A DNA stretch of 33,705 nucleotides from an uncultured Clostridia bacterium (GCA_947625265.1 CANQNM010000004.1:1-33705), one strand, 5' to 3'; shown: positions 23,092 to 33,245, numbered from the stretch's first letter. Made by a program: numbers and translations. Notes: generated by a model from the letters alone, not told the origin.

Positions 23092-24111
23092 ATGAGAATC
23101 ATGCTTGATGCCATGGGCGGCGATTTCGCCCCTCTGGAGCCGATCAAAGGCTGCCTTGAAGCAATCAAAGAATTGAGTTTTATTCCGGTGCTTGTAGGAA
23201 ATAGGGAAAAAATTCTACATTGCGCCAAAGAGAATCAAATAGATCTTACGGGAATCGAAATTCTGCACGCTGAGAACGAGATCACTATGACCGACTCCCC
23301 CCTTTCGGTACGGAGCAAGCCGGATACCTCCCTGAAAGTTGGACTTCAAGCACTCGCGCAAAAGGAGGCCGACGCCTTTGTCAGCGCCGGAAGCACCGGG
23401 GCCGTGCAGACGGGTGCCACGCTCTTTGTACACAGAATTTCGGGGGTATCCCGATCCGCCATTGGGGCTATTCTCCCAATGCGCACCCCCACGCTCCTTC
23501 TCGATAGCGGCGCAAACACTTCCTTTACTTCCGAAATGCTTTTGGAATACGCTATCATGGGTTCTACCTATATGTCAAAAATTTTCGGTATCAGGGAACC
23601 GCGTGTGGGACTTTTGAACATCGGCGTTGAAGAACACAAAGGCACCGCCGTTCATGCGGAGGCATATGCCCTGCTTTCCCAAACTCCCAGTATTCATTTT
23701 GTTGGAAACGTTGAAGCAAACACCGTACCTTTCGGCGCTTGCGATGTATTGGTCGCCGACGGTTTTTCCGGAAATGTTCTGCTGAAAACCACTGAGGGCA
23801 TGGGAAAATATATTTTCAGTTGCGTCAAAGAAGTATTCGGAAGAGATTTGGGTTCCAAGATCCGGGGCGCTCTTTCCATGAAATGTCTGCGTTCGGTCAA
23901 AAAACAGTTTGACGCCACCGAATATGGCGGCGCGCCGCTCTTGGGAATCTCTGCGCCCGTCATCAAGGCGCACGGAAATTCGGACGCCAAGGCCGTCAAA
24001 AACGCGATTTTCCAGGCGTATCGTTACGCAGAGAGCGATGTGGTAGGCGTCATCGCAAATGAAATCGCCAAGCGAAAAAAAACCGACGGTGACAAACAGG
24101 AACAAACATAA
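23092..24111 (+). CDS. plsX: Phosphate acyltransferase PlsX
   Basis: A 339-residue enzyme converting acyl-ACP plus phosphate to acyl-phosphate, the donor for PlsY in phospholipid synthesis. Family motifs: MLDAMGGDFAPLEPIKGC at the N-terminus, VRSKPDTSLKVGL, AFVSAGSTGAVQTGATLF, LLDSGANT, NIGVEEHKG and VADGFSGNVLLKTTEG. ATG 23092 is preferred: GAAGGAG is 6-7 bases upstream, while GTG 23086 abuts that site. In many bacteria fabD/fabG/acpP follow, but here rnc follows directly after 26 bp. The acyl carrier protein gene must be elsewhere. Confidence 0.96.
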   Translation: MRIMLDAMGGDFAPLEPIKGCLEAIKELSFIPVLVGNREKILHCAKENQIDLTGIEILHAENEITMTDSPLSVRSKPDTSLKVGLQALAQKEADAFVSAGSTGAVQTGATLFVHRISGVSRSAIGAILPMRTPTLLLDSGANTSFTSEMLLEYAIMGSTYMSKIFGIREPRVGLLNIGVEEHKGTAVHAEAYALLSQTPSIHFVGNVEANTVPFGACDVLVADGFSGNVLLKTTEGMGKYIFSCVKEVFGRDLGSKIRGALSMKCLRSVKKQFDATEYGGAPLLGISAPVIKAHGNSDAKAVKNAIFQAYRYAESDVVGVIANEIAKRKKTDGDKQEQT

Positions 24112-24137
24112 TCAAAAGAAAGAAGAAACAAGCAGTT

Positions 24138-24896
24138 GTGACGGAATTAGAAAAACAGGAAAACGACCGACTTACGGCATTGGAAAAACGCTTAGGATAC
24201 CGTTTTAAAAACCGTATGCTTCTGAGGACTGCGCTCACTCACTCCTCCTATTCCAACGAGATGAAAAGCAGGGGTGTTTTCCTTCCCTGCAATGAGCGAT
24301 TGGAGTTTTTGGGGGACGCCGTGATCTCCCTGATCACAGCCCATCACATTTTCAGCCGTTTTCCCGAAGAAAACGAGGGAGATCTTTCGAAATTGCGCGC
24401 ACAGGCAGTGCGTGATATCGCTCTTTCCGAATACGCCCGGGAATTGGGCGTGGGTCAGGCACTATACCTGGGCAGAGGCGAGGACACACCTGAAGGAAGG
24501 GACAGAAAATCGACCCTTGAAAACGCCTTTGAAGCCATTGCCGGAGCAATCTATTTGGACGGCGGACTGGAAGCGGCAGTTTCTTTTGCCCTGCCCTTCA
24601 TCGAAAAAAAAGTTTCCGACGCAATGAAAATCGGGGAAACAAGGGACTATAAAACTATCTTGCAGCAAATCATTCAGATGGAGCAGGGAGAAAGATTGGA
24701 ATATATCCCCGTAGCAGAATACGGACCAGATCACAGCAAAACCTTCGAAGTAGAGGCGCAGCTCAACAGCAATGTGATCGGAACAGGCAAGGGCTCCAGC
24801 AAACGCATGGCCGAACAGGAAGCGGCGAAAATGGCTCTGGAATATTTCGGTGGCTGCAATCAGGTTGGAAAAGCGGGAAAAAAAGATAAAAGATAA
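24138..24896 (+). CDS. rnc: Ribonuclease III
   Basis: A 252-residue double-strand-specific endoribonuclease that processes rRNA precursors and structured mRNAs. The catalytic domain has the signature NERLEFLGDAVISL with the metal-binding acidic residues, LSKLRAQAVRD, and the second acidic cluster LENAFEAIAGAIYLDGG. The C-terminal double-stranded RNA-binding domain (about 177-240) shows DYKTILQQIIQ and GSSKRMAEQEAAKMALE. Start is GTG 24138 with a weak AAAGAAG upstream, suggesting translation partly coupled to plsX. A short Lys-rich tail ends the protein. Confidence 0.97.
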   Translation: MTELEKQENDRLTALEKRLGYRFKNRMLLRTALTHSSYSNEMKSRGVFLPCNERLEFLGDAVISLITAHHIFSRFPEENEGDLSKLRAQAVRDIALSEYARELGVGQALYLGRGEDTPEGRDRKSTLENAFEAIAGAIYLDGGLEAAVSFALPFIEKKVSDAMKIGETRDYKTILQQIIQMEQGERLEYIPVAEYGPDHSKTFEVEAQLNSNVIGTGKGSSKRMAEQEAAKMALEYFGGCNQVGKAGKKDKR

Positions 24897-24914
24897 CCGT
24901 ACGGAAACAAGAAT

Positions 24915-25922
24915 ATGAAACACGCAAACATCCCCCTGTTTATTCCCCACTTGGGATGTCCCCATAACTGTGTTTTCTGTGATCAGAAAAACATTTCGGG
25001 CGTTGATTCCTTTGATTTTGAAAGCGCTTTGCTCCATGTAGAAAAGGCGATTCATACACTGGGCGGACGTCCTGCGGAATTGGCGTTTTTCGGAGGGTCT
25101 TTCACTGCCATTCCAAGAAAACTGATGATTGCCCTTCTTGAAGCGGCGCATGTGTATGTCCAACAGGGAAAACTTTCCGGAATCCGACTTTCTACACGGC
25201 CGGACGCCGTGAGCGAGGAGATTCTGGATATTCTTCAACACTATGGGGTTACCTCTATAGAATTGGGCATTCAAAGCATGGATGACCGGGTGCTGGCCGC
25301 CTGTAGAAGAGGACACACAAGCGCGGAAAGCGTTGACGCCTGCACACGTATAAAAAAAAGAGGATGCTTTTCTCTGGTGGGACAGATGATGCTGGGGCTG
25401 CCTCTCTCGGATCTGAAAAAGGAATTGAACACGGCGCGCACGATATGTGCTCTGGGCGCTGACGGATGCCGCATATATCCCACGGTGGTTCTGAAAAACA
25501 CACCCCTTGAAAAACTTCTGAACGAAGGAACATATCTTCCCCTGACGCTGGAAGAAGGAATCGAAAGAGGGGCGGCAGTGTTCAGAATTTTTGAAAGCCA
25601 CGGCGTGAAAATTCTCCGCATGGGACTGTGTGCAGAAGAAAGCTGCGAAAAGTCTGCTGTTGCCGGATGCTATCACCCGGCATACGGAGAATTGGTCGTC
25701 TCCCACGTTTTCTTGGAAGATCTGGAACTACAGTTTAAAAAACTTTCCCCACGAAAGGGAGAAGATTATACCGTGTACGTCGCGCCGGGGAAACTGTCGT
25801 CGGCCATCGGTCATAGGAAAGAAAACCAAAAAAAACTATCGGAAAGGTATGAATGCCGGCTGTTTTTTGCCGAAAAAGAGGAACTGCAAAAGAGACAGAC
25901 GGTGATCCAAAAAGGGAAATAA
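24915..25922 (+). CDS. Radical SAM protein, Elp3/HemN-like, function unknown
   Basis: A 335-residue radical SAM protein between rnc and smc. The cluster-binding cysteines are Cys15, Cys19 and Cys22 in GCPHNCVFCDQK, near the extreme N-terminus. AFFGGSFTAIP (about 57-67), TRPDAVSEEILDIL and IELGIQSMDDRVLAACRRGH are the strand-loop signatures shared with Elp3- and HemN-like enzymes. There is no GNAT acetyltransferase domain, so it is not a full Elp3. The C-terminal ~80 residues are a small unassigned domain. Proteins of this type recur at this position in Clostridia. The substrate is unknown; tRNA modification is one possibility by similarity to Elp3. Confidence 0.85.
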   Translation: MKHANIPLFIPHLGCPHNCVFCDQKNISGVDSFDFESALLHVEKAIHTLGGRPAELAFFGGSFTAIPRKLMIALLEAAHVYVQQGKLSGIRLSTRPDAVSEEILDILQHYGVTSIELGIQSMDDRVLAACRRGHTSAESVDACTRIKKRGCFSLVGQMMLGLPLSDLKKELNTARTICALGADGCRIYPTVVLKNTPLEKLLNEGTYLPLTLEEGIERGAAVFRIFESHGVKILRMGLCAEESCEKSAVAGCYHPAYGELVVSHVFLEDLELQFKKLSPRKGEDYTVYVAPGKLSSAIGHRKENQKKLSERYECRLFFAEKEELQKRQTVIQKGK

Positions 25923-25923
25923 G

Positions 25924-28900
25924 GTGCGCTTAAAATCACTTGAACTTCAAGGCTTTAAATCCTTCCCTGACCGCACAAAATTGAATTTCGACGCCGGAAT
26001 GACCGTAGTCATCGGTCCCAACGGCAGTGGAAAATCCAACATCGCCGACGCGATACGGTGGGTGCTGGGCGAATTGTCCAGCAAAAATATTAGAGGAACC
26101 AAAATGGAGGATGTGATTTTCGGGGGAACCGATACTCGCAGACCCATGGGATACGCCGAGGTTTCCCTCACTTTCGACAACACCGACGGAGAAACCTCAT
26201 TGCCGGTGGAATATGATGAAGTCACCGTCACAAGAAAATACTACCGTTCAGGCGAAAGCGTCTACATGATCAACGGACAGAACGTCCGACTACGCGACAT
26301 CACCGAACTTTTCATGAATACAGGTTTGGGAAAATCGGGATATTCCATCATCGGTCAGGGACGAATTTCCGAGATCATCTCCAAAAAAAGCGAAGACCGC
26401 AGAGGAATTTTTGAGGAGGCCGCCGGAATCTCAAAATATCGTTACAAAAAATCCGAAGCGGAGAGAAAACTGGAAAAAACCGACGACAACCTTTCAAGGG
26501 TCACGGATATTCTTTCGGAACTGGAAGGAAGAGTGGGTCCTCTTGAAAAGGACGCTGAAAAGGCAAAAAAATATCTTGAACTTTACGCCCAAAAAAAAGA
26601 AATTGACGTAGGGCTGTGGCTTTACGAGATCGATTCCATCCGTGAACGCAGTCAAAAATTGAATGAAAATTTTGAAATTGCAAAGCATGAACTGGAAATG
26701 GCAGACGATTCTCTTTCCGGACTGGAGCGACAAACCGAATTGCTCTTTTTGAGAATGCATGAAATTCAGGAAAAGAGCGAAAATGCACGCAAGTTGTCGA
26801 CAAAACTGTCGGGGGACAAGCACGCGGCGGATTCCGAGGCATTGCTCCTTGAAAAGGATGTGCAGCATATTTCGGCTGAACAGGAACGTCTGGGAAGAGA
26901 AATCAATCAAAAAGACGCCGAAAGACAGGAAGCCGATGCACAGTTTCATCTGCTGACGGACGAGTCGGAAAAAATCAAAAGTTCCGCCGCAAACTGTGAC
27001 AGAGCGCTTGAAGAAGCGCAAAGTCAAATTGAGGCGGTAAGACTGAAATTGAACGCTCTCATGGAACAGGAAGAATCAGCATCTGCCGATACCGAATGTG
27101 AAAGAGAAACCCTTGGAAACCTACAAATTGAACTTTCAGCGCTGGAAGGAAACAAAAACGGCGGAAACGTTCGAAAGCAGGAACTGAAAAACCGGATTGA
27201 AGATTTGTCCGAAAATATAAAAAAAACCGGAGAACGCTTGTTGAACAGTGAACAAACACTCCAAAACTATAAAAACAGAATCGGGGAAATCAAAGACAGA
27301 ATCACGCAATACGAACAGGAACTGAAAAAATTAAACGGAGAACAGCGGAACAAACAGAGTGTCCTTGACAATCTGACCGTACGGCAGAACACGGTCACCG
27401 AACGGATCAAATTGCTCAAACGCATGGAAGAACATTTCGAAGGATACGCAGACTCTGTACGGTACGTCATGGGACTTTCCTCAAGCGGAGAACTTGACGG
27501 AATTTGCGGACCGGTATCGAAACTGATTCGCGTAGAAGAACGCTACGCTACCGCCATTGAGATCGCCTTGGGAGCAAGTCTGCAAAACATCGTCACGGAA
27601 AACGAAAAGGCGGCGAAGGAAGCCATTGAAAAGTTGAAAAGAAATGGGAAAGGTCGGGCGACCTTCTACCCGTTGTCCACTGTTTCTCCCCAAAAACTGG
27701 ACATTGATTACAAAAAACTGTCCTCCCTTTCGGGTTTTATGGGAATCGCAAGCGATATTATAGAGTGTGACGACCACCACCGACGTGCCATAGACTACCT
27801 GCTATGCAGGACGGTCATCTGTCAAACCCTTGACGACGCCACAGTCATCTCCCGAACATTCGGCTATAAATTCAAAACGGTTTCGCTGGACGGACAGGTA
27901 GTCAACGCCGGCGGATCACTCACCGGCGGTTCCGTCAGACGGGATGGGGGAATTCTTTCAAGGGGAGCGGAAGTCCTCCGTCTTGAAAAAGAAAAAGAAA
28001 AATTGACCGCACAAGCGGAAGCTCTTGTTTGCGAGATCAGGGAACTTTCCAAAAAGGCGTCGTCAGCGGAGCAGAAAAAAGATGAGGAATCGGCAGCACT
28101 GGAAATTGTGAATGTGATGCTGTCTTCCGAGGACGCCGAGCACAGGGTTCTGCTGTCTCGCCTCGATGGCGACCGCGACCAGTTGCGGACAGTTGAAGAG
28201 AATATGGAGGTGCTGAACCGTCAGATTGAGGGCTATGATCTGCACAAAAAGGATCTGACAGAAAAAATTCACACGGTTGAGGAAAAAATTCGACAACTTC
28301 GGGAGAAAAGCGCACAGTTCTCTCAAGACCGTCAAAGTCTTGAGGAAAAAAGGGCGGAAGAAATTGAAAGAAAGAACGCGCTTCTGCTGCGCAAGGGATC
28401 CCTTGAGAAAGATTTGAGTTCCACAAATAGGGAAATACAGCGCACTTCAGAAAAAATTACACGGTTACGCCAGGAAATTGAAGACAATACCGCCATGAAC
28501 ACAGCGCTGGACAAGAGAAAAATCGAATACAGACAGAAGAAAAAAGAGCAGGAGGAGCGCTCCCGCGAACTTCTCCTGACTTTGCAAAATCTTTTAAAAA
28601 CAGACGAGGAATTGAAAACCGAAAGCGAAAGTTTTGAAAGGCAGTCTGAGGAACTTCGGACACGTCAAAAAGAAAAAACAAAACACAGGGAAATCATTTT
28701 CAAGGAATACACACGCCTGGAAGGGGCAATTGAAAGTATAAAAAACGAGCAGGAACGCTACAGTACCAAACTGTGGGATGAATACGAACTCACCTATGCC
28801 GCTTCAAAAGAGTTGAACTATCCGCCGGTGACCGAAGCGATGAGAGGCGACTGCATCACCCGGCAAAACAAGTTGAGAAACCGCATACGGGATTTGGGAC

Positions 28901-29517
28901 AGGTCAATGTGGGCGCCATAGAGGAGTACGGCGAAGTTAAGGAACGCTACGATTTCCTCTCGCAGCAGTACACGGATCTGACCAATGCGCGCACCGAACT
29001 AAACGGAATCATCCTCGGTTTAGAAAAGGACATGAAAAAGCAGTTCTCAGAAGTTTTTTCGGCGATCAACAACAACTTTCGGGTGGTTTTTGCTGAACTT
29101 TTCGGTGGAGGAACGGCAGAACTGTCGCTGAGCGACCCTGAAAACATTCTGGAAAGCGGCATTGAAATTGCTGTTGCGCCCCCTGGAAAGATTATCAAAA
29201 GCCTGTCCTTGCTGTCAGGGGGCGAGCAGGTTTTCGTCGCCATCGCCCTGTTCTTCGCGATCCTGCGGGTCAATCCTGCGCCTTTCTGTCTGCTGGATGA
29301 AATTGAGGCGGCGCTGGACGAGGTAAATGTCGCAAGATTCGCGGCATATGCCAAAAACTATAGCGAAAAGACGCAATTCATTATCATCTCTCACCGCAGA
29401 GGCACCATGGAGCAGGCGGATACCATGTACGGCGTGACTATGGGAGAACGGGGAATATCAAAAATTCTCCCGCTGCATCTAAGCGACGTGGAATCCCAAA
29501 CCGGATTAAAAATATGA
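25924..29517 (+). CDS. smc: Chromosome segregation protein SMC
   Basis: An 1197-residue SMC ATPase that, with ScpA and ScpB, extrudes loops and compacts and segregates the chromosome. The head begins [12 protein letters not shown]; Walker A is GPNGSGKSN (31-39), with [14 protein letters not shown] and [12 protein letters not shown] long coiled coil (about 165-510) leads to the hinge (about 515-680, [22 protein letters not shown]...[10 protein letters not shown]). A return coiled coil follows. The C-terminal head has signature [13 protein letters not shown] (about 1093-1105) and Walker [14 protein letters not shown] (about 1121-1133). It starts at GTG 25924, one base after the upstream stop, with its binding site in that gene's end. 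scpA and scpB are not in the window. Confidence 0.98.
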   Translation: MRLKSLELQGFKSFPDRTKLNFDAGMTVVIGPNGSGKSNIADAIRWVLGELSSKNIRGTKMEDVIFGGTDTRRPMGYAEVSLTFDNTDGETSLPVEYDEVTVTRKYYRSGESVYMINGQNVRLRDITELFMNTGLGKSGYSIIGQGRISEIISKKSEDRRGIFEEAAGISKYRYKKSEAERKLEKTDDNLSRVTDILSELEGRVGPLEKDAEKAKKYLELYAQKKEIDVGLWLYEIDSIRERSQKLNENFEIAKHELEMADDSLSGLERQTELLFLRMHEIQEKSENARKLSTKLSGDKHAADSEALLLEKDVQHISAEQERLGREINQKDAERQEADAQFHLLTDESEKIKSSAANCDRALEEAQSQIEAVRLKLNALMEQEESASADTECERETLGNLQIELSALEGNKNGGNVRKQELKNRIEDLSENIKKTGERLLNSEQTLQNYKNRIGEIKDRITQYEQELKKLNGEQRNKQSVLDNLTVRQNTVTERIKLLKRMEEHFEGYADSVRYVMGLSSSGELDGICGPVSKLIRVEERYATAIEIALGASLQNIVTENEKAAKEAIEKLKRNGKGRATFYPLSTVSPQKLDIDYKKLSSLSGFMGIASDIIECDDHHRRAIDYLLCRTVICQTLDDATVISRTFGYKFKTVSLDGQVVNAGGSLTGGSVRRDGGILSRGAEVLRLEKEKEKLTAQAEALVCEIRELSKKASSAEQKKDEESAALEIVNVMLSSEDAEHRVLLSRLDGDRDQLRTVEENMEVLNRQIEGYDLHKKDLTEKIHTVEEKIRQLREKSAQFSQDRQSLEEKRAEEIERKNALLLRKGSLEKDLSSTNREIQRTSEKITRLRQEIEDNTAMNTALDKRKIEYRQKKKEQEERSRELLLTLQNLLKTDEELKTESESFERQSEELRTRQKEKTKHREIIFKEYTRLEGAIESIKNEQERYSTKLWDEYELTYAASKELNYPPVTEAMRGDCITRQNKLRNRIRDLGQVNVGAIEEYGEVKERYDFLSQQYTDLTNARTELNGIILGLEKDMKKQFSEVFSAINNNFRVVFAELFGGGTAELSLSDPENILESGIEIAVAPPGKIIKSLSLLSGGEQVFVAIALFFAILRVNPAPFCLLDEIEAALDEVNVARFAAYAKNYSEKTQFIIISHRRGTMEQADTMYGVTMGERGISKILPLHLSDVESQTGLKI

Positions 29518-29538
29518 GAAAAAACGAAAGGAAACGAG

Positions 29539-30465
29539 ATGGGATTTTTCTCAAAAATTAAAGAGGGTCTGAAAAAAACCAAAGAATCAATCTTCGGGCA
29601 GGTGCACGATCTCTTCAAAAACATGCGCAAAGTGGACGAGGACCTGCTTGAAGAACTGGAGGAATTGCTCATCATGGCGGATGTGGGATACCCTTCTGCC
29701 GAAAAGATCATTGATCGTTTAAGGGACGAACTAAAAGAACGGAAAATTGAAGGCGGCGATGACGCCCTGGAAGTTCTAAAGGAAATTCTTTGCGAAATGG
29801 TAGGAGAGAATCCGGGGCTTTTGTTGGATACCGTGCCTTCGGTGATTTTAGTCATTGGCGTAAACGGAGTCGGCAAAACCACTACCATCGCCAAAATGAG
29901 CGCGCAGCTCAAGGCGGAGGGAAAAAAAGTGCTCCTCGCCGCAGCAGATACTTTCCGGGCAGGGGCCATCGACCAGTTACGGGTATGGGCAGATCGGGTA
30001 GGCGTTGAATTGATTGCCAGACCGGAGGGATCAGATCCGGGTGCCGTGGTCTATGACGCGGCTATCGCCTCTAAGAAACGTGGAACGGACGTGCTCATCG
30101 TGGACACCGCGGGACGCTTACACAACAAGAAGAATCTGATGGATGAACTGTCAAAAATCAACAGAGTGCTGTCCCGTGAATTACCCGACGCGTCCAGGGA
30201 AAATCTTCTTGTGGTTGACGCAACCACCGGCCAGAACGCTGTCAACCAGGCAAAAGAATTCAAAAATACCGCGCAGATCACAGGACTTGTGCTTACCAAA
30301 CTGGACGGCACCGCCAAAGGCGGGATTGTCTTTTCAGTAAAAGAGGAGTTGGATATCCCGGTAAAATTCGTAGGTGTGGGCGAAAAGATTGATGACCTGC
30401 AACCGTTTGACGCCGAGACTTTTGTAAACGCTCTCTTTGACGACGAGAAGAATGAGAGGATCTGA
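29539..30465 (+). CDS. ftsY: Signal recognition particle receptor FtsY
   Basis: A 308-residue SRP-type GTPase that docks ribosome-SRP complexes at the membrane. A short N-terminal region begins [20 protein letters not shown], amphipathic and membrane-binding, and lacks the long acidic A domain of Escherichia coli. The NG domain follows, with P-loop [14 protein letters not shown] (107-120), [31 protein letters not shown] (about 188) and [10 protein letters not shown] (about 253). [13 protein letters not shown] closes the fold. The ATG follows AAAGGAAACGAG. It is directly after smc (21 bp), the usual rnc-smc-ftsY order of Firmicutes. Confidence 0.98.
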   Translation: MGFFSKIKEGLKKTKESIFGQVHDLFKNMRKVDEDLLEELEELLIMADVGYPSAEKIIDRLRDELKERKIEGGDDALEVLKEILCEMVGENPGLLLDTVPSVILVIGVNGVGKTTTIAKMSAQLKAEGKKVLLAAADTFRAGAIDQLRVWADRVGVELIARPEGSDPGAVVYDAAIASKKRGTDVLIVDTAGRLHNKKNLMDELSKINRVLSRELPDASRENLLVVDATTGQNAVNQAKEFKNTAQITGLVLTKLDGTAKGGIVFSVKEELDIPVKFVGVGEKIDDLQPFDAETFVNALFDDEKNERI

Positions 30466-30467
30466 CC

Positions 30468-31097
30468 GTGAAAATTCTTATTGCCTCCAACAATCTCCAC
30501 AAAATTGATGAACTGCGCACCATCCTGAAATCTCGGCTCAAAACCATAGATGAATTGCAGTTGCTTTCTCTTGCTGAGGCGGGATTTACCGAGGAAATCC
30601 CCGAAACCGGAAGTACATTTGAGGAAAATGCTTTGATCAAGGCGGAAACGGCGGCAAAAACCGGATGTATCTCCATCGCTGACGATTCGGGACTGACGGT
30701 GGACGCTCTAAACGGAGCTCCAGGGATCTATTCGGCACGCTATGCCGGAGAACCTTGCGACGACCGAAAAAACAATGAAAAACTTCTTTGCGCCCTTAAA
30801 ACGCTGCCTCCTGAAAAACGGAGTGCAAAATTTGTCTGCGCAATCGCGCTGGTCTTCCCAAACGAGAAAGAAAAATTCACCGTCAGAGGGGAGTGTCCCG
30901 GACGAATTCTTGAAAAATATGAAGGGACTGGCGGCTTCGGATATGATCCCCTCTTTTTGTACGAACCGTTGAACAAAACCTTTGCACAGTTGACAAAAGA
31001 GGAAAAAAACAAAGTCTCCCACAGAGCGAAAGCTATGGAAAAACTTATAGAACTCCTTGAAACGAAATTGAAAGAATACGGGTATGAACCATGCTGA
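30468..31097 (+). CDS. rdgB: XTP/dITP diphosphatase (RdgB/Ham1 family)
   Basis: A 209-residue pyrophosphatase that removes non-canonical purine triphosphates (dITP, XTP) from the nucleotide pool. The S-x-N-x-x-K motif is Ser7, Asn9 and Lys12 in IASNNLHKIDEL. ENALIKAETAA, the metal-binding IADDSGLTVDALNGAPGIYS, and GFGYDPLFLYEP are family hallmarks. Start is GTG 30468, two bases after the ftsY stop, with GAGAGGA inside the ftsY end. Its last bases overlap the YhbY gene by 7 nt. Confidence 0.96.
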   Translation: MKILIASNNLHKIDELRTILKSRLKTIDELQLLSLAEAGFTEEIPETGSTFEENALIKAETAAKTGCISIADDSGLTVDALNGAPGIYSARYAGEPCDDRKNNEKLLCALKTLPPEKRSAKFVCAIALVFPNEKEKFTVRGECPGRILEKYEGTGGFGYDPLFLYEPLNKTFAQLTKEEKNKVSHRAKAMEKLIELLETKLKEYGYEPC

Positions 31098-31576
31098 CAG
31101 GTAAACAGCGCGCGTTTTTGCGTTCAAAAGCCACTGAAATAGACACCACCTTCCAAATCGGAAAAAGCGGAGTTTCCGAAAATATGCTTTCGGCCATTGA
31201 GGACGCACTAGAGGCAAGAGAACTTTTAAAAATCAAATGCTTGGAGAATTGCGGATATACCCCCCGTGAGGCGTGCGACGGTATCTGTACCGCAATTGAG
31301 GCCGAAGGGGTTCAGTGTATCGGGAACAAATTCGTTCTTTTCAAAATTTCCCCCAATCACAGGCGCTATGATCTGGACAGGCTGTGCATGCTGGAGAATA
31401 TGCAGGATGGAAAAAAATCCTTCCTAAAAACAACCGACAAAGAAAAGAAGAATCGGGAAACAGAAAAAAAGGGAGCGCACCCAAAGGATTTATACAAAAG
31501 CATTCATTCCGATAAAAATCCGAAAAAGACAGGTATTTCAAAGAAATCCTACATTCTGAACAAAAGAGAAAAATGA
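31091..31576 (+). CDS. yhbY: YhbY-type RNA-binding protein with long basic tail
   Basis: A 161-residue protein. Residues ~1-95 form a CRM (CRS1-YhbY) RNA-binding domain (LTGKQRAFLRSKA, FQIGKSGVSENMLSAIEDAL, LLKIKCLENC and a final GNKFVLFKISP). YhbY proteins associate with pre-50S particles in ribosome assembly. Typical members have about 95-105 residues, but this one adds ~60 residues rich in Lys, Ser and Asp (TDKEKKNRETEKKGAHPKD). That tail is probably disordered and RNA-binding. The ATG overlaps the rdgB stop by 7 bases and its own TGA overlaps the nadD start as ATGA, so three genes are translationally coupled. Confidence 0.9.
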   Translation: MLTGKQRAFLRSKATEIDTTFQIGKSGVSENMLSAIEDALEARELLKIKCLENCGYTPREACDGICTAIEAEGVQCIGNKFVLFKISPNHRRYDLDRLCMLENMQDGKKSFLKTTDKEKKNRETEKKGAHPKDLYKSIHSDKNPKKTGISKKSYILNKREK

Positions 31577-32808
31577 AAAGAACAGGTATATTTGGCGGAA
31601 GTTTTTCTCCGCCGCACAAAGGGCACTTTCAAAGCGCCATGGCATTCTATGACGACTGCGCTCTGGACGAACTTTTAATCATTCCCGCGGGAATTCCGCC
31701 CCACAAGTCGCTGACAGCCGATGTCACGCCCGAAATGCGCCTTGCAATGACCGGTCTGGCCTTTGCGCCGGAAAAATGCGGAAACAGAAGGATTACCGTC
31801 TGCGACTACGAACTGAAAAAACCGGGCAGCAGTTTTACCTATGAAACTCTTTTGCACTTTTCCTCTCCCGAAAATACACAGTTGTATCTCCTTGTAGGCA
31901 GCGACATGTTTTTGACCCTACACCAGTGGAAACATCCGGAAATTCTGTCCAAACTCGCAACCGTCGTTTTGCACAGAAGAGAGCAAGAGAAAGAGGATGG
32001 GGCGTTTGAAAAGCAAAAAAAATTTCTCGAAGAACGGTTCGGTATGAGGATCCTTTGTCCCGTATATACGCCGCTTCCCCTATCCTCCCGTTTTGTAAGA
32101 GAAAAAATTAAACGGGGAGAGAATGCCGAAGAATTTTTGGACGTTGACGTGGAACACTATATCCAAAATCAAGGCTTATACGGATCCGATATTCTGATGC
32201 TGAAAAAAATTAAGAAAAGACTGCGTAAGTACCTGTCGGACAGCCGTTTGGAACATGTTTGCTCTGTGGAAGAAGAAACGGCACTTATGACGAAAATGTA
32301 CGGAATTACCGGTAAATCTGCCTTAGACCTGCGAAAAGCCGCGCTGCTCCACGACATCACCCATGAAAAAACGAAAGAGGAGCAACAGACTCTTGGAGAG
32401 ATCTACGGGTTACACCTTGATGAAAAAGATTTGAATTCACCCGCAGTGCTGCATCAATTCACCGGTGCATGCGTGGCGGCAGACATGTTTGATCTTTCCC
32501 CGGAGGGTGTCTCAGCCATTTTCTGCCACACCACCGGAAAAGCCCACATGTCGGTAGGAGAAAAAATTCTCTATTTGGCCGATTTTATAGAAAGAAAACG
32601 ACCCTATGAAAATTGCAGATTTCTCAGAGAGAAATTCTATAAAAGTTTCACGAATCAAAACAGGGAGCGGCTTCTTGACGAATGCGTGCTTTGGACTCTT
32701 GAATCCACAATGAAACACCTGAAGGACAAAGGGACGGAAATCCATCCTCTGACCTTTGAGGCATACCGTTTTTTAAAAAAGGAACTTGTAAACTATCAGA
32801 TTCTGTGA
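31573..32808 (+). CDS. nadD: NadD-YqeK fusion: nicotinate mononucleotide adenylyltransferase plus HD Ap4A hydrolase
   Basis: A 411-residue two-domain protein. The first ~200 residues are NadD, which makes deamido-NAD from NaMN and ATP: GIFGGSFSPPHKGHF with nucleotidyltransferase HxGH at 15-18, LLIIPAGIPPHKS, LLVGSDMFLTLHQWK and a C-terminal LSSRFVREKIKRGE. Residues ~210-411 are YqeK, an HD-domain diadenosine tetraphosphate hydrolase: YLSDSRLEHVCSVEEE, AALLHDITHEKTKEEQ (about 260), VLHQFTGACVA, FCHTTG and ILYLADFIE. Elsewhere the two are usually adjacent separate genes. The frame runs through without stop or internal start signal. The ATG overlaps the yhbY stop (ATGA). rsfS follows, as in other Firmicutes. 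Confidence 0.94.
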   Translation: MKRTGIFGGSFSPPHKGHFQSAMAFYDDCALDELLIIPAGIPPHKSLTADVTPEMRLAMTGLAFAPEKCGNRRITVCDYELKKPGSSFTYETLLHFSSPENTQLYLLVGSDMFLTLHQWKHPEILSKLATVVLHRREQEKEDGAFEKQKKFLEERFGMRILCPVYTPLPLSSRFVREKIKRGENAEEFLDVDVEHYIQNQGLYGSDILMLKKIKKRLRKYLSDSRLEHVCSVEEETALMTKMYGITGKSALDLRKAALLHDITHEKTKEEQQTLGEIYGLHLDEKDLNSPAVLHQFTGACVAADMFDLSPEGVSAIFCHTTGKAHMSVGEKILYLADFIERKRPYENCRFLREKFYKSFTNQNRERLLDECVLWTLESTMKHLKDKGTEIHPLTFEAYRFLKKELVNYQIL

Positions 32809-32852
32809 TATACTACTGCGATTTTCCTTGCAGGATCTCAGAAAGGAACTAT

Positions 32853-33245
32853 ATGGAACAAATAAAAATCACCGATCTTTCAGCCGCTTCCCCAAGGGAT
32901 CTTGCGGACAAGATCATTGAAATTCTCAATTTTAAAGACGCCAAGGACATCAAACTTCTGCATGTGGAAGACCGAACCGTCATCGCAGATTATTTCGTCA
33001 TATGCAACGGAAACAACAGCACTCAACTTCGTTCTTACGCGGGAGAAGTAGAATTCAAAATGGAACAGTGCAGCTGCCCCGTCAAAAACATAGAGGGGTA
33101 CAATGAGGGCACTTGGATTGTTTTGGATTATCGCTCGGTCATTGTGCATATTTTCAACAGGGACACCCGTGTTTTTTACAATCTTGAAAAACTTTGGGAA
33201 GAAGCAACAGAGATAGATATTTCCGCGCAGCTCACAAAAAAATGA
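32853..33245 (+). CDS. rsfS: Ribosomal silencing factor RsfS
   Basis: A 130-residue protein of the RsfS/YbeB/Iojap family, which binds L14 and blocks 50S-30S joining when nutrients are scarce. Signatures: IIEILNFKDAKDIKLLHVED, VIADYFVICNGNNSTQLRS, then EGYNEGTWIVLDYRSVIVHIF and YNLEKLW. ATG 32853 follows GAAAGGA; an ATG at 32805 in the same frame overlaps the nadD stop and adds non-family residues. The nadD-yqeK-rsfS-leuS order is a common Firmicutes series. Confidence 0.96.
   Translation: MEQIKITDLSAASPRDLADKIIEILNFKDAKDIKLLHVEDRTVIADYFVICNGNNSTQLRSYAGEVEFKMEQCSCPVKNIEGYNEGTWIVLDYRSVIVHIFNRDTRVFYNLEKLWEEATEIDISAQLTKK

Noticed and set aside
24462..25706. A 414-codon open frame on the minus strand
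   Set aside because: Antisense shadow of rnc and the radical SAM gene, which carry intact catalytic motifs. The translation is Phe/His/Ser-rich in the way typical of reverse-frame reading.
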